Made by a program: the position numbers and the translations under genes
The notes under the pieces: model-generated
The model's input: the letters and a program-made list of their open reading frames with translations, nothing else
The model's database searches: none
What the model was told of the DNA's origin: nothing
Shown here: in pieces, positions 1 to 10,566 of the stretch
Layout of the letters: each line of letters opens with the position of its first letter
Numbering within the stretch: position 1 is the stretch's first letter
NCBI GenBank assembly: GCA_002726415.1
Contig: PBSU01000019.1
Coordinates: 1 to 35,037 of the forward strand
Reading direction: 5' to 3'
Origin: Acidiferrobacteraceae bacterium
GTDB lineage: Bacteria > Pseudomonadota > Gammaproteobacteria > Arenicellales > UBA868
DNA length: 35,037 bases

Positions 1-3000
1 AAACTTCTCACGCAATACGGGGTCCTGGGTAGCAATGCCAACGGGACAGGTATTCAGGTGGCATTTGCGCATCATGATGCACCCGAGCGTAATCAACGGC
101 GCAGTCGAAAAGCCGATCTCCTCTGCACCCAGCAAAGCCGCAATCACCACATCCCGGCCCGTCTTGATTCCACCATCAGTCTGCAAAACTACCCGGCTGC
201 GCAGATCATTCATCACCAGTGTCTGATGGGTCTCGGCGATGCCCAGTTCCCATGGCAGACCCGCATGCTTAATACTGGTCAGAGGAGACGCACCGGTGCC
301 GCCGCTATCTCCCGAGATCAAAATGTGATCGGCATGCGCTTTGGCCACCCCGGCAGCGATAGTTCCCACACCCACTTCCGATACCAGTTTGACGCTAACC
401 CGGGCCCTCGGGTTGGTATTTTTCAGGTCATAAATCAGTTGCGCAAGATCTTCGATCGAGTAAATATCATGGTGCGGTGGTGGACTGATCAGGCCGACGC
501 CGGGTGTTGAGTAGCGGATACGGGCAATGGTTTCATCAACCTTTGAGCCGGGCAGTTCGCCACCTTCACCTGGTTTTGCACCCTGGGAGATCTTGATCTG
601 TATCTCGTCGGCGTTAGTAAGATACCAGGCGGTAACACCGAATCGCCCCGACGCTACCTGTTTGATCGCCGAGCGTTTGAGATCACCGTTAGGAAGCGCC
701 TGAAACCGCTCGGGGTCTTCTCCGCCCTCCCCGGTATTACTCTTGCCGCCGAGGCGATTCATGGCAACCGCCAAAGTCTCGTGAGCCTCAGGTGAGATAG
801 ATCCAAAGCTCATCGCGCCGGTGCAAAAACGTTGCACTAACTGATCTGCCGGCTCCACCTGGGGCAACGGCAGCGGTGGTCCCGCGACGCCCTCACGCAG
901 CGACATCAGACCTCGTAACGTACAACGACCGGTGGCTTCCGTGTTGATCAGCTTGGCAAACTTGCGATAAGCAGTTTCGCTGTTTTGTTGCGCAGCCTGC
1001 TGCAAACTCGCAATCGCCTGGGGCTCCCAAGCGTGCTTGTGTCCACTCGCGCGCCAGTGATACTCGCCGGGATTGGGAAGGGTGAGCACGTTAGCTGATG
1101 CCACCTGGGGAAAACCCAGTTCATGCCGGCGCAGCATCTCTTCAGCCAGCACCTTAAAGCCTACTCCCTGAAGACGACTGGCCGTATCGGTGAAACACCG
1201 GTCAACAACCTCGTCGCGCAGGCCCACCGCCTCGAAAATCTGGGCCCCCTTATACGACTGCAGAGTCGAGATTCCCATCTTACCCATGACCTTAAGCATG
1301 CCCTTGGCAACACCCTTGCGGTAAGCGGCCAGTACAGCAACATCATCGGGTAGAGCGGGCACATCAAGCTTACCGTCACGGCGTGCCTGCCACAGGGCTT
1401 CCAGAGCGAGGTAGGGATTAATGGCATCGACACCAAAACCGATCAACAGGCAGTGGTGGTGGACCTCACTCGCCTCGCCGGTCTCGACGATCAGCCCTAC
1501 ACGGGTACGTTTGGCAACGCGCACCAGGTGCTGATGCACTGCTCCTGCTGCCAACAGCATACTGATCGAGACCCGATCGGCACCCAGCGCGCGATCTGAC
1601 AGCACCAGTAGACTGACCCCGGCATCTACTGCTGACTGGGCCTCTTCGCAGATCCGGTCTAAGGTCGTCAAGAGACCGTCCATCCCCAAACTCCGCTCAA
1701 AGGTGATGTCAATCACCTGGCTACGCCAGCCACGGTAATCGAGCTCGGCAATGGCAGCTAACTCTTCATGGGTGAGTATGGGATGGGCTATACGTAAACG
1801 ATGACAATGTGCCGCAGTGGGGTCTAGTAGATTCTGCTCAGGCCCGATGTAACACTCCAGCGACATGATGATATCTTCTCGGATCGAGTCAATTGCCGGG
1901 TTCGTTACCTGCGCAAACAGTTGCTTGAAATAATCGTACGTCAGATGTGGATGATCGGAGAGGCAGGCCAATGCAGCATCATTACCCATCGATCCCACCG
2001 GGTCACGCTGTTCATGCACCAAAGGGATGAGCATGAAGTGCAGGCTTTCCCGGGTGTAACCGAACGCACGCAACCGGGGTATCAGCGAGGAACTATCCAG
2101 CCCCCCCACCTTTTTTGCGACAGGAAGTTCGGAAAGATCAATGCGTTGCTCCTGCAACCATTGGCCATAAGGTTGCCGCGCCGCAAATTCCGCCTTCAAC
2201 TCAAAGTCCGGTACCAGTTCGCCTTTCTCAAAATCCACCAGGAACATACGCCCTGGCTGGAGCCGCCCTTTCTCACGGACCATGGCTGGATCTACCTCCA
2301 GTACACCGACTTCACTGGCCATCACCACGCGATTATCGGTGGTAACGAGATAGCGACTGGGGCGCAGGCCATTACGATCCAGGACAGCCCCGATACAACG
2401 CCCATCGGTAAAGGTCACCGAGGAGGGTCCATCCCACGGCTCCATCATGGTCGAGTGATATTCGTAGAATGCCCGCTTCGATGCATCCATAGATTCATGC
2501 TTTTGCCACGCTTCGGGAATCATCATCATTATGGATGCGGGCAGGGACCGACCCGTCATCAGCAGAAATTCCAGCGCATTATCCAAGCCACTGGTATCCG
2601 AGCAATCTGGCTCAATCACCGGGAAGATCGATCTCAGATCGTCACCGAACAGATCGCTGTGCATGACGCCTTCGCGTGCCTGCATCCAGTTGCGGTTACC
2701 ACGGAAAGTATTGATTTCCCCGTTATGCGCCATCAGTCGCATGGGGTGTGCCCGATCCCAACTGGGAAACGTATTCGTAGAAAATCTTGCATGGACCATC
2801 GCAAGGTGGCTGACATAGTCCGGCGCCTGAAGATCCGGAAAATAATCCATTAACTGCAGTGTGCGGAGCATCCCCTTGTAGATCATGACACGGCTTGAGA
2901 GCGAACAGATGTAGAACATCTTGGCCTGCGTCAACGTAGCTGCCGAACGAAGCTGATGACTTGCCTGTTTTCGAATCAGATATAACTTGCGTTCGAAGGC

Positions 3001-3495
3001 ATCCTGATCCTGATCGCCTGAAGAGGCCACCAGCAGTTGCTCTATATGTGGCTCTGATAATCGTGCCGCAATACCCAGATCAGCCTCTTCCGGCATAACG
3101 GGCACCACTCGCCAGCCCACCAGGTGCTGGCCGTGTTGGGTGATCAAGGACTCGACAGCACGCTTGCAGTGTTCTCGTTCGCCTTCATCTCGAGGAAGAA
3201 ACACCAGCCCTGTCCCGAAACGCCCGGGGGCGGGCAAGGTGATCCCCAACGCATCACGCGCTACCCGTGCGAAAAATTCGTAAGGTAAAGCCGTAAGGAT
3301 GCCCGCCCCATCACCACTGTTGGGCTGAGCTCCGACCCCAGCCCGGTGCTCCATGCTCTTTAGAATGGCATAGGCATCATCGAGAATCCCCCGGCTGGGT
3401 ATCCCGCCGATATGTGCAACAAAGCCTACACCACAACTGTCGTGCTCGAAGGCAGGGTCGTAGAGCCCTTGGGGGCGGTCTGCATTTACGCTCAT
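1..3495 (-). CDS. gltB: Glutamate synthase (NADPH) large subunit, partial (C-terminus beyond left edge)
   Basis: Minus-strand frame read from ATG at 3495: [66 protein letters not shown] (Cys-initiated amidotransferase domain after a propeptide). Near the left edge the same frame reads [62 protein letters not shown] (FMN/3Fe-4S region). Not listed in the ORF track, probably because it is open at the edge. I did not translate every codon between these two ends. Confidence 0.95.
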   Translation of the reverse strand, partial: MSVNADRPQGLYDPAFEHDSCGVGFVAHIGGIPSRGILDDAYAILKSMEHRAGVGAQPNSGDGAGILTALPYEFFARVARDALGITLPAPGRFGTGLVFLPRDEGEREHCKRAVESLITQHGQHLVGWRVVPVMPEEADLGIAARLSEPHIEQLLVASSGDQDQDAFERKLYLIRKQASHQLRSAATLTQAKMFYICSLSSRVMIYKGMLRTLQLMDYFPDLQAPDYVSHLAMVHARFSTNTFPSWDRAHPMRLMAHNGEINTFRGNRNWMQAREGVMHSDLFGDDLRSIFPVIEPDCSDTSGLDNALEFLLMTGRSLPASIMMMIPEAWQKHESMDASKRAFYEYHSTMMEPWDGPSSVTFTDGRCIGAVLDRNGLRPSRYLVTTDNRVVMASEVGVLEVDPAMVREKGRLQPGRMFLVDFEKGELVPDFELKAEFAARQPYGQWLQEQRIDLSELPVAKKVGGLDSSSLIPRLRAFGYTRESLHFMLIPLVHEQRDPVGSMGNDAALACLSDHPHLTYDYFKQLFAQVTNPAIDSIREDIIMSLECYIGPEQNLLDPTAAHCHRLRIAHPILTHEELAAIAELDYRGWRSQVIDITFERSLGMDGLLTTLDRICEEAQSAVDAGVSLLVLSDRALGADRVSISMLLAAGAVHQHLVRVAKRTRVGLIVETGEASEVHHHCLLIGFGVDAINPYLALEALWQARRDGKLDVPALPDDVAVLAAYRKGVAKGMLKVMGKMGISTLQSYKGAQIFEAVGLRDEVVDRCFTDTASRLQGVGFKVLAEEMLRRHELGFPQVASANVLTLPNPGEYHWRASGHKHAWEPQAIASLQQAAQQNSETAYRKFAKLINTEATGRCTLRGLMSLREGVAGPPLPLPQVEPADQLVQRFCTGAMSFGSISPEAHETLAVAMNRLGGKSNTGEGGEDPERFQALPNGDLKRSAIKQVASGRFGVTAWYLTNADEIQIKISQGAKPGEGGELPGSKVDETIARIRYSTPGVGLISPPPHHDIYSIEDLAQLIYDLKNTNPRARVSVKLVSEVGVGTIAAGVAKAHADHILISGDSGGTGASPLTSIKHAGLPWELGIAETHQTLVMNDLRSRVVLQTDGGIKTGRDVVIAALLGAEEIGFSTAPLITLGCIMMRKCHLNTCPVGIATQDPVLREKF

Positions 3496-3665
3496 CAAGG
3501 AATCCTGGCTCCATCCTATCGATCGACTATCGGTTTTCTTAGGTGTGCCGGTCTCGTGCGCGTTGCAGTGGCATCACGCATGGTTCGGAGGAAGACGACA
3601 AACCGACGACTGTCCAGAAGGCGGGTGCCGTCTTGTTCAGTAACCACCCGTGCGACGGCCAGTCG

Positions 3666-3694
3666 AGTATACCGACAGCGAAAAACGGGTTCAA
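3666..3694 (-). promoter_or_regulatory. Candidate sigma70 promoter for gltB: TTGAAC-N17-TATACT
   Basis: Minus strand TTGAAC (3694..3689), 17-nt spacer, TATACT (3671..3666); implies a leader of about 160 nt. Confidence 0.5.
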
Positions 3695-3776
3695 ACTATC
3701 AGAATTTATGGTCAGGGCAATTCTGATTTATACCACACGATTTGCCCCTGATTGGTGCAAGGTGTGCCGCGCTTTA

Positions 3777-4856
3777 TTATCCCGCAAACTCGTAAAGCAC
3801 GTCCTGCAGCAGAGAGTCGGGATAATCTGACACCAGTCGCGCCTGACCTATCGCATCCAACAGCACCAGCCGGATGCGACCCGCACTGACTTTCTTGTCA
3901 AGGGCCATATGGGTCAGATAATCGGTTGGGGATATGTCCCGGGGTGGTGTCACTGGCAATCCCGCACGTATTAATAGTTCCCGGACGCGGGCACATTGGT
4001 CCTTTTCCAGCCGACCCATTTTCTCAGAGAGCGTCGCCGCCATCACCATCCCCACGGACACTGCCTCGCCATGTAACCAGTTGCCATAGCCAGTAGCCGC
4101 CTCAATAGCGTGGCCAAAGGTATGGCCCAAATTGAGTAGCGCCCGCTCGCCTACCTCTTTTTCATCACGCGCGACCACCTGCGCCTTATGACGACACGAC
4201 TCGATGATCACGTGTTCCAGCGCCTGGGGGTCAAAAGCCAACAGTTTTTCTATATTCACCTCAAGCCAGTTGAAAAAGGCCGTATCGCGGATCAACCCAT
4301 ACTTAATGACCTCCGCCAGGCCAGCCGATAACTGGCGGGGCTCCAACGTCGCCAGGGTTTGCGTATCCGAAAGCACGCAGGTCGGTTGATGGAAAGCGCC
4401 AATCATGTTCTTGCCCTGCGGATGGTTTACCGCAGTCTTGCCGCCCACTGCCGAATCGACTTGTGCAAGTAGTGTAGTGGGCAACTGAATAAACGTGATC
4501 CCGCGCTGGTAGCACGCCGCCGCGAACCCGGCCAAGTCTCCAATGACGCCACCACCCAGAGCGATTAATGTCGTATCACGACTGCAATGATTCTCCAGTA
4601 ACGTATCGAAGATCGTTTGCAGGGTTTCCAGATTCTTGTATTGCTCGCCATCCGGAAGAATCTGACAACTAAGATGTCGATCTTTCAGTGAGGCAGTTAC
4701 CCGGTCGAGGTACAGTGGCGCGACCGTATCATTACTGACCACCAGCACCTCATCACCTGCCAGATAAGGTGACAGCAAAGCACCATCTCCTAACAGGCCC
4801 GCGCCGACTATGATCGGATAGCTGCGTTCACCAAGATCAACGTTTAGCGTTGCCAA
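3777..4856 (-). CDS. aroB: 3-dehydroquinate synthase
   Basis: Translation [22 protein letters not shown]...[22 protein letters not shown]...[13 protein letters not shown]...; adjacent to aroK. Confidence 0.97.
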   Translation of the reverse strand: MATLNVDLGERSYPIIVGAGLLGDGALLSPYLAGDEVLVVSNDTVAPLYLDRVTASLKDRHLSCQILPDGEQYKNLETLQTIFDTLLENHCSRDTTLIALGGGVIGDLAGFAAACYQRGITFIQLPTTLLAQVDSAVGGKTAVNHPQGKNMIGAFHQPTCVLSDTQTLATLEPRQLSAGLAEVIKYGLIRDTAFFNWLEVNIEKLLAFDPQALEHVIIESCRHKAQVVARDEKEVGERALLNLGHTFGHAIEAATGYGNWLHGEAVSVGMVMAATLSEKMGRLEKDQCARVRELLIRAGLPVTPPRDISPTDYLTHMALDKKVSAGRIRLVLLDAIGQARLVSDYPDSLLQDVLYEFAG

Positions 4857-5374
4857 CGTTGCCTGATCTCGCTGCAGATGTCTCGCGCCACGGCATGGGG
4901 CGATCTCGCATCGGTCTCAAAAACGATATCCGCTTCAGCCCGGTACAGCGGTTCGCGTTCTTGCATCAGCGTTTCCAAAACCTCGCGTGGCTCCTTGCTC
5001 GTATTCAAGAGCGGGCGATTCTTACTTGAGCGGGTTCGCTCAACCAACATATCAACCGTCGCGTGCAGGTATATCACCAGGCCGTTATGGCGCATCGCCT
5101 TGCGTACATCTTCGCGCGTTACCGCACCACCGCCGGTAGCCAGCACGATATTTTTTTGCTGCACTAGCTCGAAAATCATCTGTGCTTCGCGCTCACGAAA
5201 CCCCCCTTCTCCTTCGATATCGAAGATAGTACTGATACTGACCCCAGTGCGCTCCTCGATCCGCGCATCAGAATCAATAAAGTCCATGCCCAGGCTCTTC
5301 GCCAACGCCCGACCAACAGTGGTCTTGCCGACTCCCATGGGGCCGACCAGATAAACATTACTCGCAGAAATCAT
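4844..5374 (-). CDS. aroK: Shikimate kinase
   Basis: [45 protein letters not shown]-loop and shikimate-binding motifs; overlaps aroB by 13 bp. Confidence 0.96.
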   Translation of the reverse strand: MISASNVYLVGPMGVGKTTVGRALAKSLGMDFIDSDARIEERTGVSISTIFDIEGEGGFREREAQMIFELVQQKNIVLATGGGAVTREDVRKAMRHNGLVIYLHATVDMLVERTRSSKNRPLLNTSKEPREVLETLMQEREPLYRAEADIVFETDARSPHAVARDICSEIRQRWQR

Positions 5375-5426
5375 GAAACGGGCCTGGTTTGGTTATGCGC
5401 TTAGGCCTGGCGCGACCACCACCGGA

Positions 5427-7622
5427 TTAGCCGGCAGTGAGCACAGGATTGATAATGCGCGGTGTCAGAAATATCAGCAGTTCGCGGCGATTATCGAGGA
5501 TTCCCCGAGTTCTGAAAAGTGAACCCACAACCGGCAGGTCACCCAGCACGGGAACCTTGGAGACACTTTCCGAAGTCTGCTGCTCGTAGATCCCGCCCAA
5601 CACGACGGTCTCACCGTTATCCAGTAATACTTGGGTGCGAACCTGTAGCGTATTGATATTTTCTTCGGTAGGCGACACAAACGAATCCTTGGTTACAAAC
5701 ACATCCAGGATAACGCGGTCATCTGGTGTAATCTGTGGGGTAACCGTTAGGCCCAGTACCGCTTTTTTGGTCACGACCGTACCCTCGCCAAGCGTGTTGG
5801 TGGTAAAGATACGTTCCTGACCCTGCTCAATATGCGCTTCCTGCTTATCAGCAGTAAGCAACCGCGGGTTGGCAACGATCTTACCGTTGCCCTCTGCCTC
5901 CAGCGCCGAGATTTCAAGATCAATCAAAGCGGCCCAGCCGGCGCCCGCCTTCGCCAGTGTCAGAGCATAAGAAGCGGGCGATTCCGAGCCGATTCCGCCC
6001 GCGGGCAAGTTGACGCCCAGCGAACCATCACCACTGGCACTGATACCGTCGTTACGCACTGTCGCGGTATTCGCCAATGAGCCCGATCCGATCACGCTTC
6101 CCAGATCAGTATTACTGTTAATGCCAGTCAGGCCCAACTTAACACCGATATTCCGGCTGAAATCCTCATTTGCCTCCACGATCCGGGTTTCAATCAGCAC
6201 CTGCTTGACAGGCCGATCGAGTTCGCTGATCAGTTTGCGGATCTCGCGGATCTTGTGCGCCGTATCCTGTATCAACAGTGAGTTGGTACGTGCATCTACC
6301 GTAACACTCCCGCGGTCAGATAACAGTCGATTTTCTTCAGTCTGAACCTCGGCAACCGAAACATTACCAAACATAGACTGCTGAACGCTGGGCTCAATAG
6401 CGCGAACCGACTTCAGAAGATTGGCAATATCCTCAGCCTTGGCATAATTGACCTGCACCAGATCGGACACCAGCGGCTCAAGCTCACTGACCTGCCGTGA
6501 GGCCTCCAGTGCCAACCGTTCCTGATTAGCAATTTCTTCGGCTGGGGCAATCCAGATTACATTACCCTGTTCCCGGCGGGCCAGCCCCTTAGTCTGCATA
6601 ATAGTATCGAGCGCCTGATCCCAAGGGACATCCTGCAGGCGCAGGCTCATATCACCGGTCACACTATCGCTGATCACAAAGTTGAGGCCAGTTTCCTGAG
6701 CAATCTGCTGCAACGCGCTGCGGACCGCGATATTCTGAAAATCAAAACTGATGATCGCACCCGAATAACTTGCCGCGCCTGCCGTTTCCTCACCCGCAGA
6801 TGGCTCCTCCGAGACCTCCAGGGTGAAACGCTTGCCCGATTGGACTGAAACGAAGTCATAGTTGCCACGGGGGCTGACCACAACACGTGCGCCGCTTTGA
6901 GTTGCGAAAGCATCCACATACTGAACGGGAGTCGCGAAATCAGTGACATCGAGCCGACGCTCAAGTGGGGCATCCAACTGAGTGCCTGCAATATCCAACA
7001 CGATCTCTCCCAGGTGTTCACGCACATCGATCCGGACATCTTCTGCATCAAACTCCAGGATGACCCGCCCCGCCCCGTCTGAACTTCGGCGAAAATCAAT
7101 AAGCTCGACCTGGCTGCCGGCTGGCTGGGCAGGCGGTGTTGCCTCCTCAGTCTGGATCGATACCGTACTGCGCGTGGAAAGCGCCGGGTCAATCACCAGC
7201 CTCAGGCTATCCGAATTGAGTGCAGTTTCGTAACCTACCGGGGCGATCAGGTTGATGACGACTCGTGAACGCTCTTCTGTCTGCGCCACCATGATGCTCT
7301 CCACTGGACCTCGACCAATTTCAATGATCGGCTTGGCGAGGGCACTGGACACACCAAAAAAATCTAATACGATACGGTCGGGAGCACTGGTGCGAAATAC
7401 CTGGGGCTTGGGCAGAGGCGCGGATGAGCGGATATCCAGCTGCAATTGACCACCGGGCAAGGTGGTGTGGCTGATTCCCGTCAAGATGATATCGGCACCC
7501 ATCGCTCGGGCGGGGGTGAGCACGATAACCAGCAACAGACCCCAAGCGATTGCCGCGATCCGGCAGGAGCCAATTCTCAAAGCATAGGTTCCCATGGGGC
7601 TGAATCTACTCCAAATCTTCAA
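5427..7622 (-). CDS. pilQ: Type IV pilus secretin PilQ (AMIN domains, secretin domain)
   Basis: 731 aa; signal-peptide-like N-terminus; DFQNIAVRSALQQIAQETGLNFVISDSVTGDMSLRLQDVPWDQALDTIM; C-terminal secretin signature VPVLGDLPVVGSLFRTRGILDNRRELLIFLTPRII. Confidence 0.97.
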   Translation of the reverse strand: MKIWSRFSPMGTYALRIGSCRIAAIAWGLLLVIVLTPARAMGADIILTGISHTTLPGGQLQLDIRSSAPLPKPQVFRTSAPDRIVLDFFGVSSALAKPIIEIGRGPVESIMVAQTEERSRVVINLIAPVGYETALNSDSLRLVIDPALSTRSTVSIQTEEATPPAQPAGSQVELIDFRRSSDGAGRVILEFDAEDVRIDVREHLGEIVLDIAGTQLDAPLERRLDVTDFATPVQYVDAFATQSGARVVVSPRGNYDFVSVQSGKRFTLEVSEEPSAGEETAGAASYSGAIISFDFQNIAVRSALQQIAQETGLNFVISDSVTGDMSLRLQDVPWDQALDTIMQTKGLARREQGNVIWIAPAEEIANQERLALEASRQVSELEPLVSDLVQVNYAKAEDIANLLKSVRAIEPSVQQSMFGNVSVAEVQTEENRLLSDRGSVTVDARTNSLLIQDTAHKIREIRKLISELDRPVKQVLIETRIVEANEDFSRNIGVKLGLTGINSNTDLGSVIGSGSLANTATVRNDGISASGDGSLGVNLPAGGIGSESPASYALTLAKAGAGWAALIDLEISALEAEGNGKIVANPRLLTADKQEAHIEQGQERIFTTNTLGEGTVVTKKAVLGLTVTPQITPDDRVILDVFVTKDSFVSPTEENINTLQVRTQVLLDNGETVVLGGIYEQQTSESVSKVPVLGDLPVVGSLFRTRGILDNRRELLIFLTPRIINPVLTAG

Positions 7623-7625
7623 TGT

Positions 7626-8186
7626 TTACCGATCTGACCCCAGCCGGAGCGGGCGAATCTCCCAACGACCCGTGGGGCCCTGAAAGAGTTCTTCAATCTC
7701 AAGCGTACCCTTAACCCCGTCAATCGCGATGACCTTGCCGTTATTGTGCCCCAGATGGTTTCCTTCTACCACGCGGTAAATTTGACCATCAGGCGCACTG
7801 ATCAATGCCCAGATGCGTGATTCGATCTGCATCGTTCCCACCAACTGCAACGCATCCAGAGGATACTTCTCCAAAGGCTCAGCAACCCGGTTCCCATCTG
7901 GCTCCAGCGGATCGGGCTCAGGCTCGACCTCGACCTCCTCTCTCTCGCCAAAAACATTACTCGGTGCAAAAGGATCCACCACACCACTGGCCGGGTACAC
8001 CACCGATTCGACCGGAGGGTATTCGGGAAGCGGATCAACCCGTGGAGTGGTATCGCGGTGTACCGTCTCTATGAAGCGTTCCAAGTCATCCCGCGAGCGC
8101 TCCCCAGTGCAACTGGCCAACACCGCGACGAACACGAACCAACTACATTGTCGACCCAGAGTTTCAAGTTGGTTTACTCGGCCCAT
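7626..8186 (-). CDS. pilP: Type IV pilus lipoprotein PilP
   Basis: Lipobox-like VLASC near the N-terminus; LDALQLVGTM...IYRVVEGNHLGHNNGKVIAID; position between pilO and pilQ. Confidence 0.93.
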   Translation of the reverse strand: MGRVNQLETLGRQCSWFVFVAVLASCTGERSRDDLERFIETVHRDTTPRVDPLPEYPPVESVVYPASGVVDPFAPSNVFGEREEVEVEPEPDPLEPDGNRVAEPLEKYPLDALQLVGTMQIESRIWALISAPDGQIYRVVEGNHLGHNNGKVIAIDGVKGTLEIEELFQGPTGRWEIRPLRLGSDR

Positions 8187-8188
8187 GG

Positions 8189-8773
8189 TCAGATTTCCCC
8201 GGGCAGGTATCGATAGGTTTCCACAACCACCGAGGTCGTCAGTAGCCCGGCATCATCGGCACTAATCGTCATATCCCCTACCGTGACAATGCGGGGCATT
8301 TGCGCGAGGTCGCTGATAAATTCGGCAAGCTGGTGATATGAACCCGTGACTTCCATAAGAATGGGCAAAATCGCGTAGAAATCACCCAGTTCCTCCTGCT
8401 GCGGATCGAAAACCAGAAAATTGAGCCCCCGCCGAGCCCCCGCCTCGGTGATGTCGACCAACAGAGAAGGCACCTCGGTGCTGTCGGGCAGTTGACGGAC
8501 CATCTCTGCCAACATCTTCTCGATATCCATCATTTGTGCCTTATACGCTGGCAGGTTGACTACCATACCCTTTTTGACGCTGTAGGCACTGCGCAGTTCG
8601 GTCTCACGGGCTCGTTCTGACTCTAACACCCGCAACTGATTCTGGATCAGAAAATGCCAGCCACCCAGCAGCAGCAGCAATGAAACCAGCAGTGATATCA
8701 TCACCATGAACCACGCGGGCCAGGTTGCTGGCTGGTTGATATCGATCAGCCGTATTTCGTCTGCCCAACTCAT
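8189..8773 (-). CDS. pilO: Type IV pilus inner-membrane protein PilO
   Basis: Single TM helix followed by coiled coil; MTEAGARRGLNFLVFDPQQEE-like region and YHQLAEFISDLAQMPRIVTVGDM; synteny. Confidence 0.92.
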   Translation of the reverse strand: MSWADEIRLIDINQPATWPAWFMVMISLLVSLLLLLGGWHFLIQNQLRVLESERARETELRSAYSVKKGMVVNLPAYKAQMMDIEKMLAEMVRQLPDSTEVPSLLVDITEAGARRGLNFLVFDPQQEELGDFYAILPILMEVTGSYHQLAEFISDLAQMPRIVTVGDMTISADDAGLLTTSVVVETYRYLPGEI

Positions 8774-8795
8774 GATGCGGGATACTTGATAGATC

Positions 8796-9359
8796 TCATG
8801 GCTGTTTGCCTGATTTCATCCTGCCCTCACCGGGGCGCACCGAAGAAACCCAAAGCTGGAACTCCTGGGTATCGCCGACATTGATCACATTCAGTTCGGG
8901 ACGATTAAACGAGGGTGTATCGGAGAGGCGCTCCATCAGTGTCGATATACGAGAACTGGACTGTGCGATTCCGGTGAGGCTGACCCCCTCAGCGCTTCGC
9001 CCCAGAGAAGAGAAAAATATTCCCTCGGGAATGATGATCGCTAATTCACTCATGGCACGTACTAACCGCACTCGCTCTGCTTGTAACTGGCGGATTATCG
9101 CCATACGTGCCATCAGCGCCTCTTTGCGCTGCTGAATCTGGTCGATCTCCTGCAACTGATCCTCAACCCGGTAAATTTCCTCGACAAGATACTGGTTGCG
9201 ACCTCTCTGGTAACCGAGTTCCCCGTCCAGATGCCACCACATACCGCCGATCAAGCCAGCACTCACCAGCCAGAGTGAGGCGGTGGTAATAGCCACGTGG
9301 CGACGCTGGCGCTGGCGCCGCTGTTCACGCCAGGGTAATAGATTAATACCCGAAATCAT
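8796..9359 (-). CDS. pilN: Type IV pilus inner-membrane protein PilN
   Basis: MISGINLLPWREQRRQRQRR (conserved INLLPWR), TM helix; overlaps the pilM stop/start region by 4 bp. Confidence 0.94.
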   Translation of the reverse strand: MISGINLLPWREQRRQRQRRHVAITTASLWLVSAGLIGGMWWHLDGELGYQRGRNQYLVEEIYRVEDQLQEIDQIQQRKEALMARMAIIRQLQAERVRLVRAMSELAIIIPEGIFFSSLGRSAEGVSLTGIAQSSSRISTLMERLSDTPSFNRPELNVINVGDTQEFQLWVSSVRPGEGRMKSGKQP

Positions 9360-10411
9360 GTTGCTCCCCTGACTGCCAACCCCGCCGCCTTGATCATCAA
9401 TGGTGCGTAGCGTGCAACCAGTTTGCTGGCACGGATACCGCTGCCCGGTGCGAAAGGATCGGCTATCAGGGTGGGAACACCCACGTGCGATTCGATCAGC
9501 GGCGCCATATCAGGAATCTGAGCACAGCCGCCGCAGATCAACAGCGCGTCCACGTGCTCTACGCCATGCCTGGCTGAAAGGCAGAATTCCATGCCCCGGG
9601 CCGCTTCGCGTGCCATAGCTTCTCTGAACGGCGCCAGAAGATCCGCCTCGTAGTTCTGCGGCAGATCCCCCGTACGCTTGAGCGCTTCCGCCTCCCGATA
9701 ATCAATACCATAACGTGAGCGGATATTTTCTGTGAGAATTCGTCCACCGAAATTCTGATCGCGGCCGTAGATCACCGCACCATCTACAAAAAGATCGAGC
9801 CGGGTACTGACATCGCCAAAATCCATCAGTGCAATCGCTCTGCCCTCCAACGACTCCCCCAATGTGGCGGCAACAAATTCATAACCACGTTCCATAGCAA
9901 AAAGACCTACGTCGACGATAACGGCGCGCAGGCCTGCAAGCTCCATTACCGCCGTGTAGTCTTCAACGATCTCCTTGCGGCAAGCCGTGATCATGACTTC
10001 ATCATCACTGCCCGCACGCGCGCCGCCCGTGACCCGGTAATCGAGATTAACTTCGTCGAGCGGATGGGGAATCTGCTGCGCGGCCTCGATCATGACCTGT
10101 TCTTCCATTTCGCGATCACTCAAGCCGGCCGGCAAACTGATCGTCCGAGAGACCGCATGTGTCTGGGACACCGCGACAACAGCGTTCCGACGGGCGCTGC
10201 GCGAGTAACTGACCGCGCGGCGCACGGCTTCACTGGTTGCCTCCAGATCACTAATGCCGTGCTCTACGACCGCGTAGCGGGGCAAAGGTTCAAAGGCGCA
10301 GCGGTCTGCCCGGTAGCCGCCGCGCACTGCGGACATCTCCAGGACTTTAACCCCGGCACTGCCGATATCGATACCCAGTGCCTGATGTTTGCGTCTGCCA
10401 AAAAGACTCAT
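9356..10411 (-). CDS. pilM: Type IV pilus actin-like ATPase PilM
   Basis: MSLFGRRKHQALGIDIGSAGVKVLEMS...; ORF is open to 10438 but the conserved start is the internal ATG at 10411. Confidence 0.94.
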   Translation of the reverse strand: MSLFGRRKHQALGIDIGSAGVKVLEMSAVRGGYRADRCAFEPLPRYAVVEHGISDLEATSEAVRRAVSYSRSARRNAVVAVSQTHAVSRTISLPAGLSDREMEEQVMIEAAQQIPHPLDEVNLDYRVTGGARAGSDDEVMITACRKEIVEDYTAVMELAGLRAVIVDVGLFAMERGYEFVAATLGESLEGRAIALMDFGDVSTRLDLFVDGAVIYGRDQNFGGRILTENIRSRYGIDYREAEALKRTGDLPQNYEADLLAPFREAMAREAARGMEFCLSARHGVEHVDALLICGGCAQIPDMAPLIESHVGVPTLIADPFAPGSGIRASKLVARYAPLMIKAAGLAVRGAT

Positions 10412-10502
10412 TCGGGCAAGTGTAACCCGGGCAGGCACAATATCGCCCTATGGCTGCCAAATCCAAGCGTGACTCAAAGATCAACCCAGGGTAGCAGCAG
10501 GG

Positions 10503-10514
10503 ATTTGATAAAAT
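10503..10514 (+). promoter_or_regulatory. Candidate extended -10 element for ponA (TGATAAAAT)
   Basis: TTTGATAAAAT with TG one nt before TAAAAT (10509..10514); no good -35 seen. Confidence 0.3.
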
Positions 10515-10566
10515 CTACCGGAGTGCATCTCGCCCCGGTTGTGCGGGCTCTTGCGGGCTATCCCTT

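Noticed and set aside
1921-2853. 310-aa plus-strand ORF in the track
   Set aside because: Antisense to the gltB frame; composition is typical of a shadow ORF and no protein family is recognisable.
3743-3780. Sigma54 -24/-12 promoter upstream of gltB (GGCACACCTTGC)
   Set aside because: The GG-to-GC spacing is 8 nt rather than 10, so it does not fit the sigma54 promoter rule.
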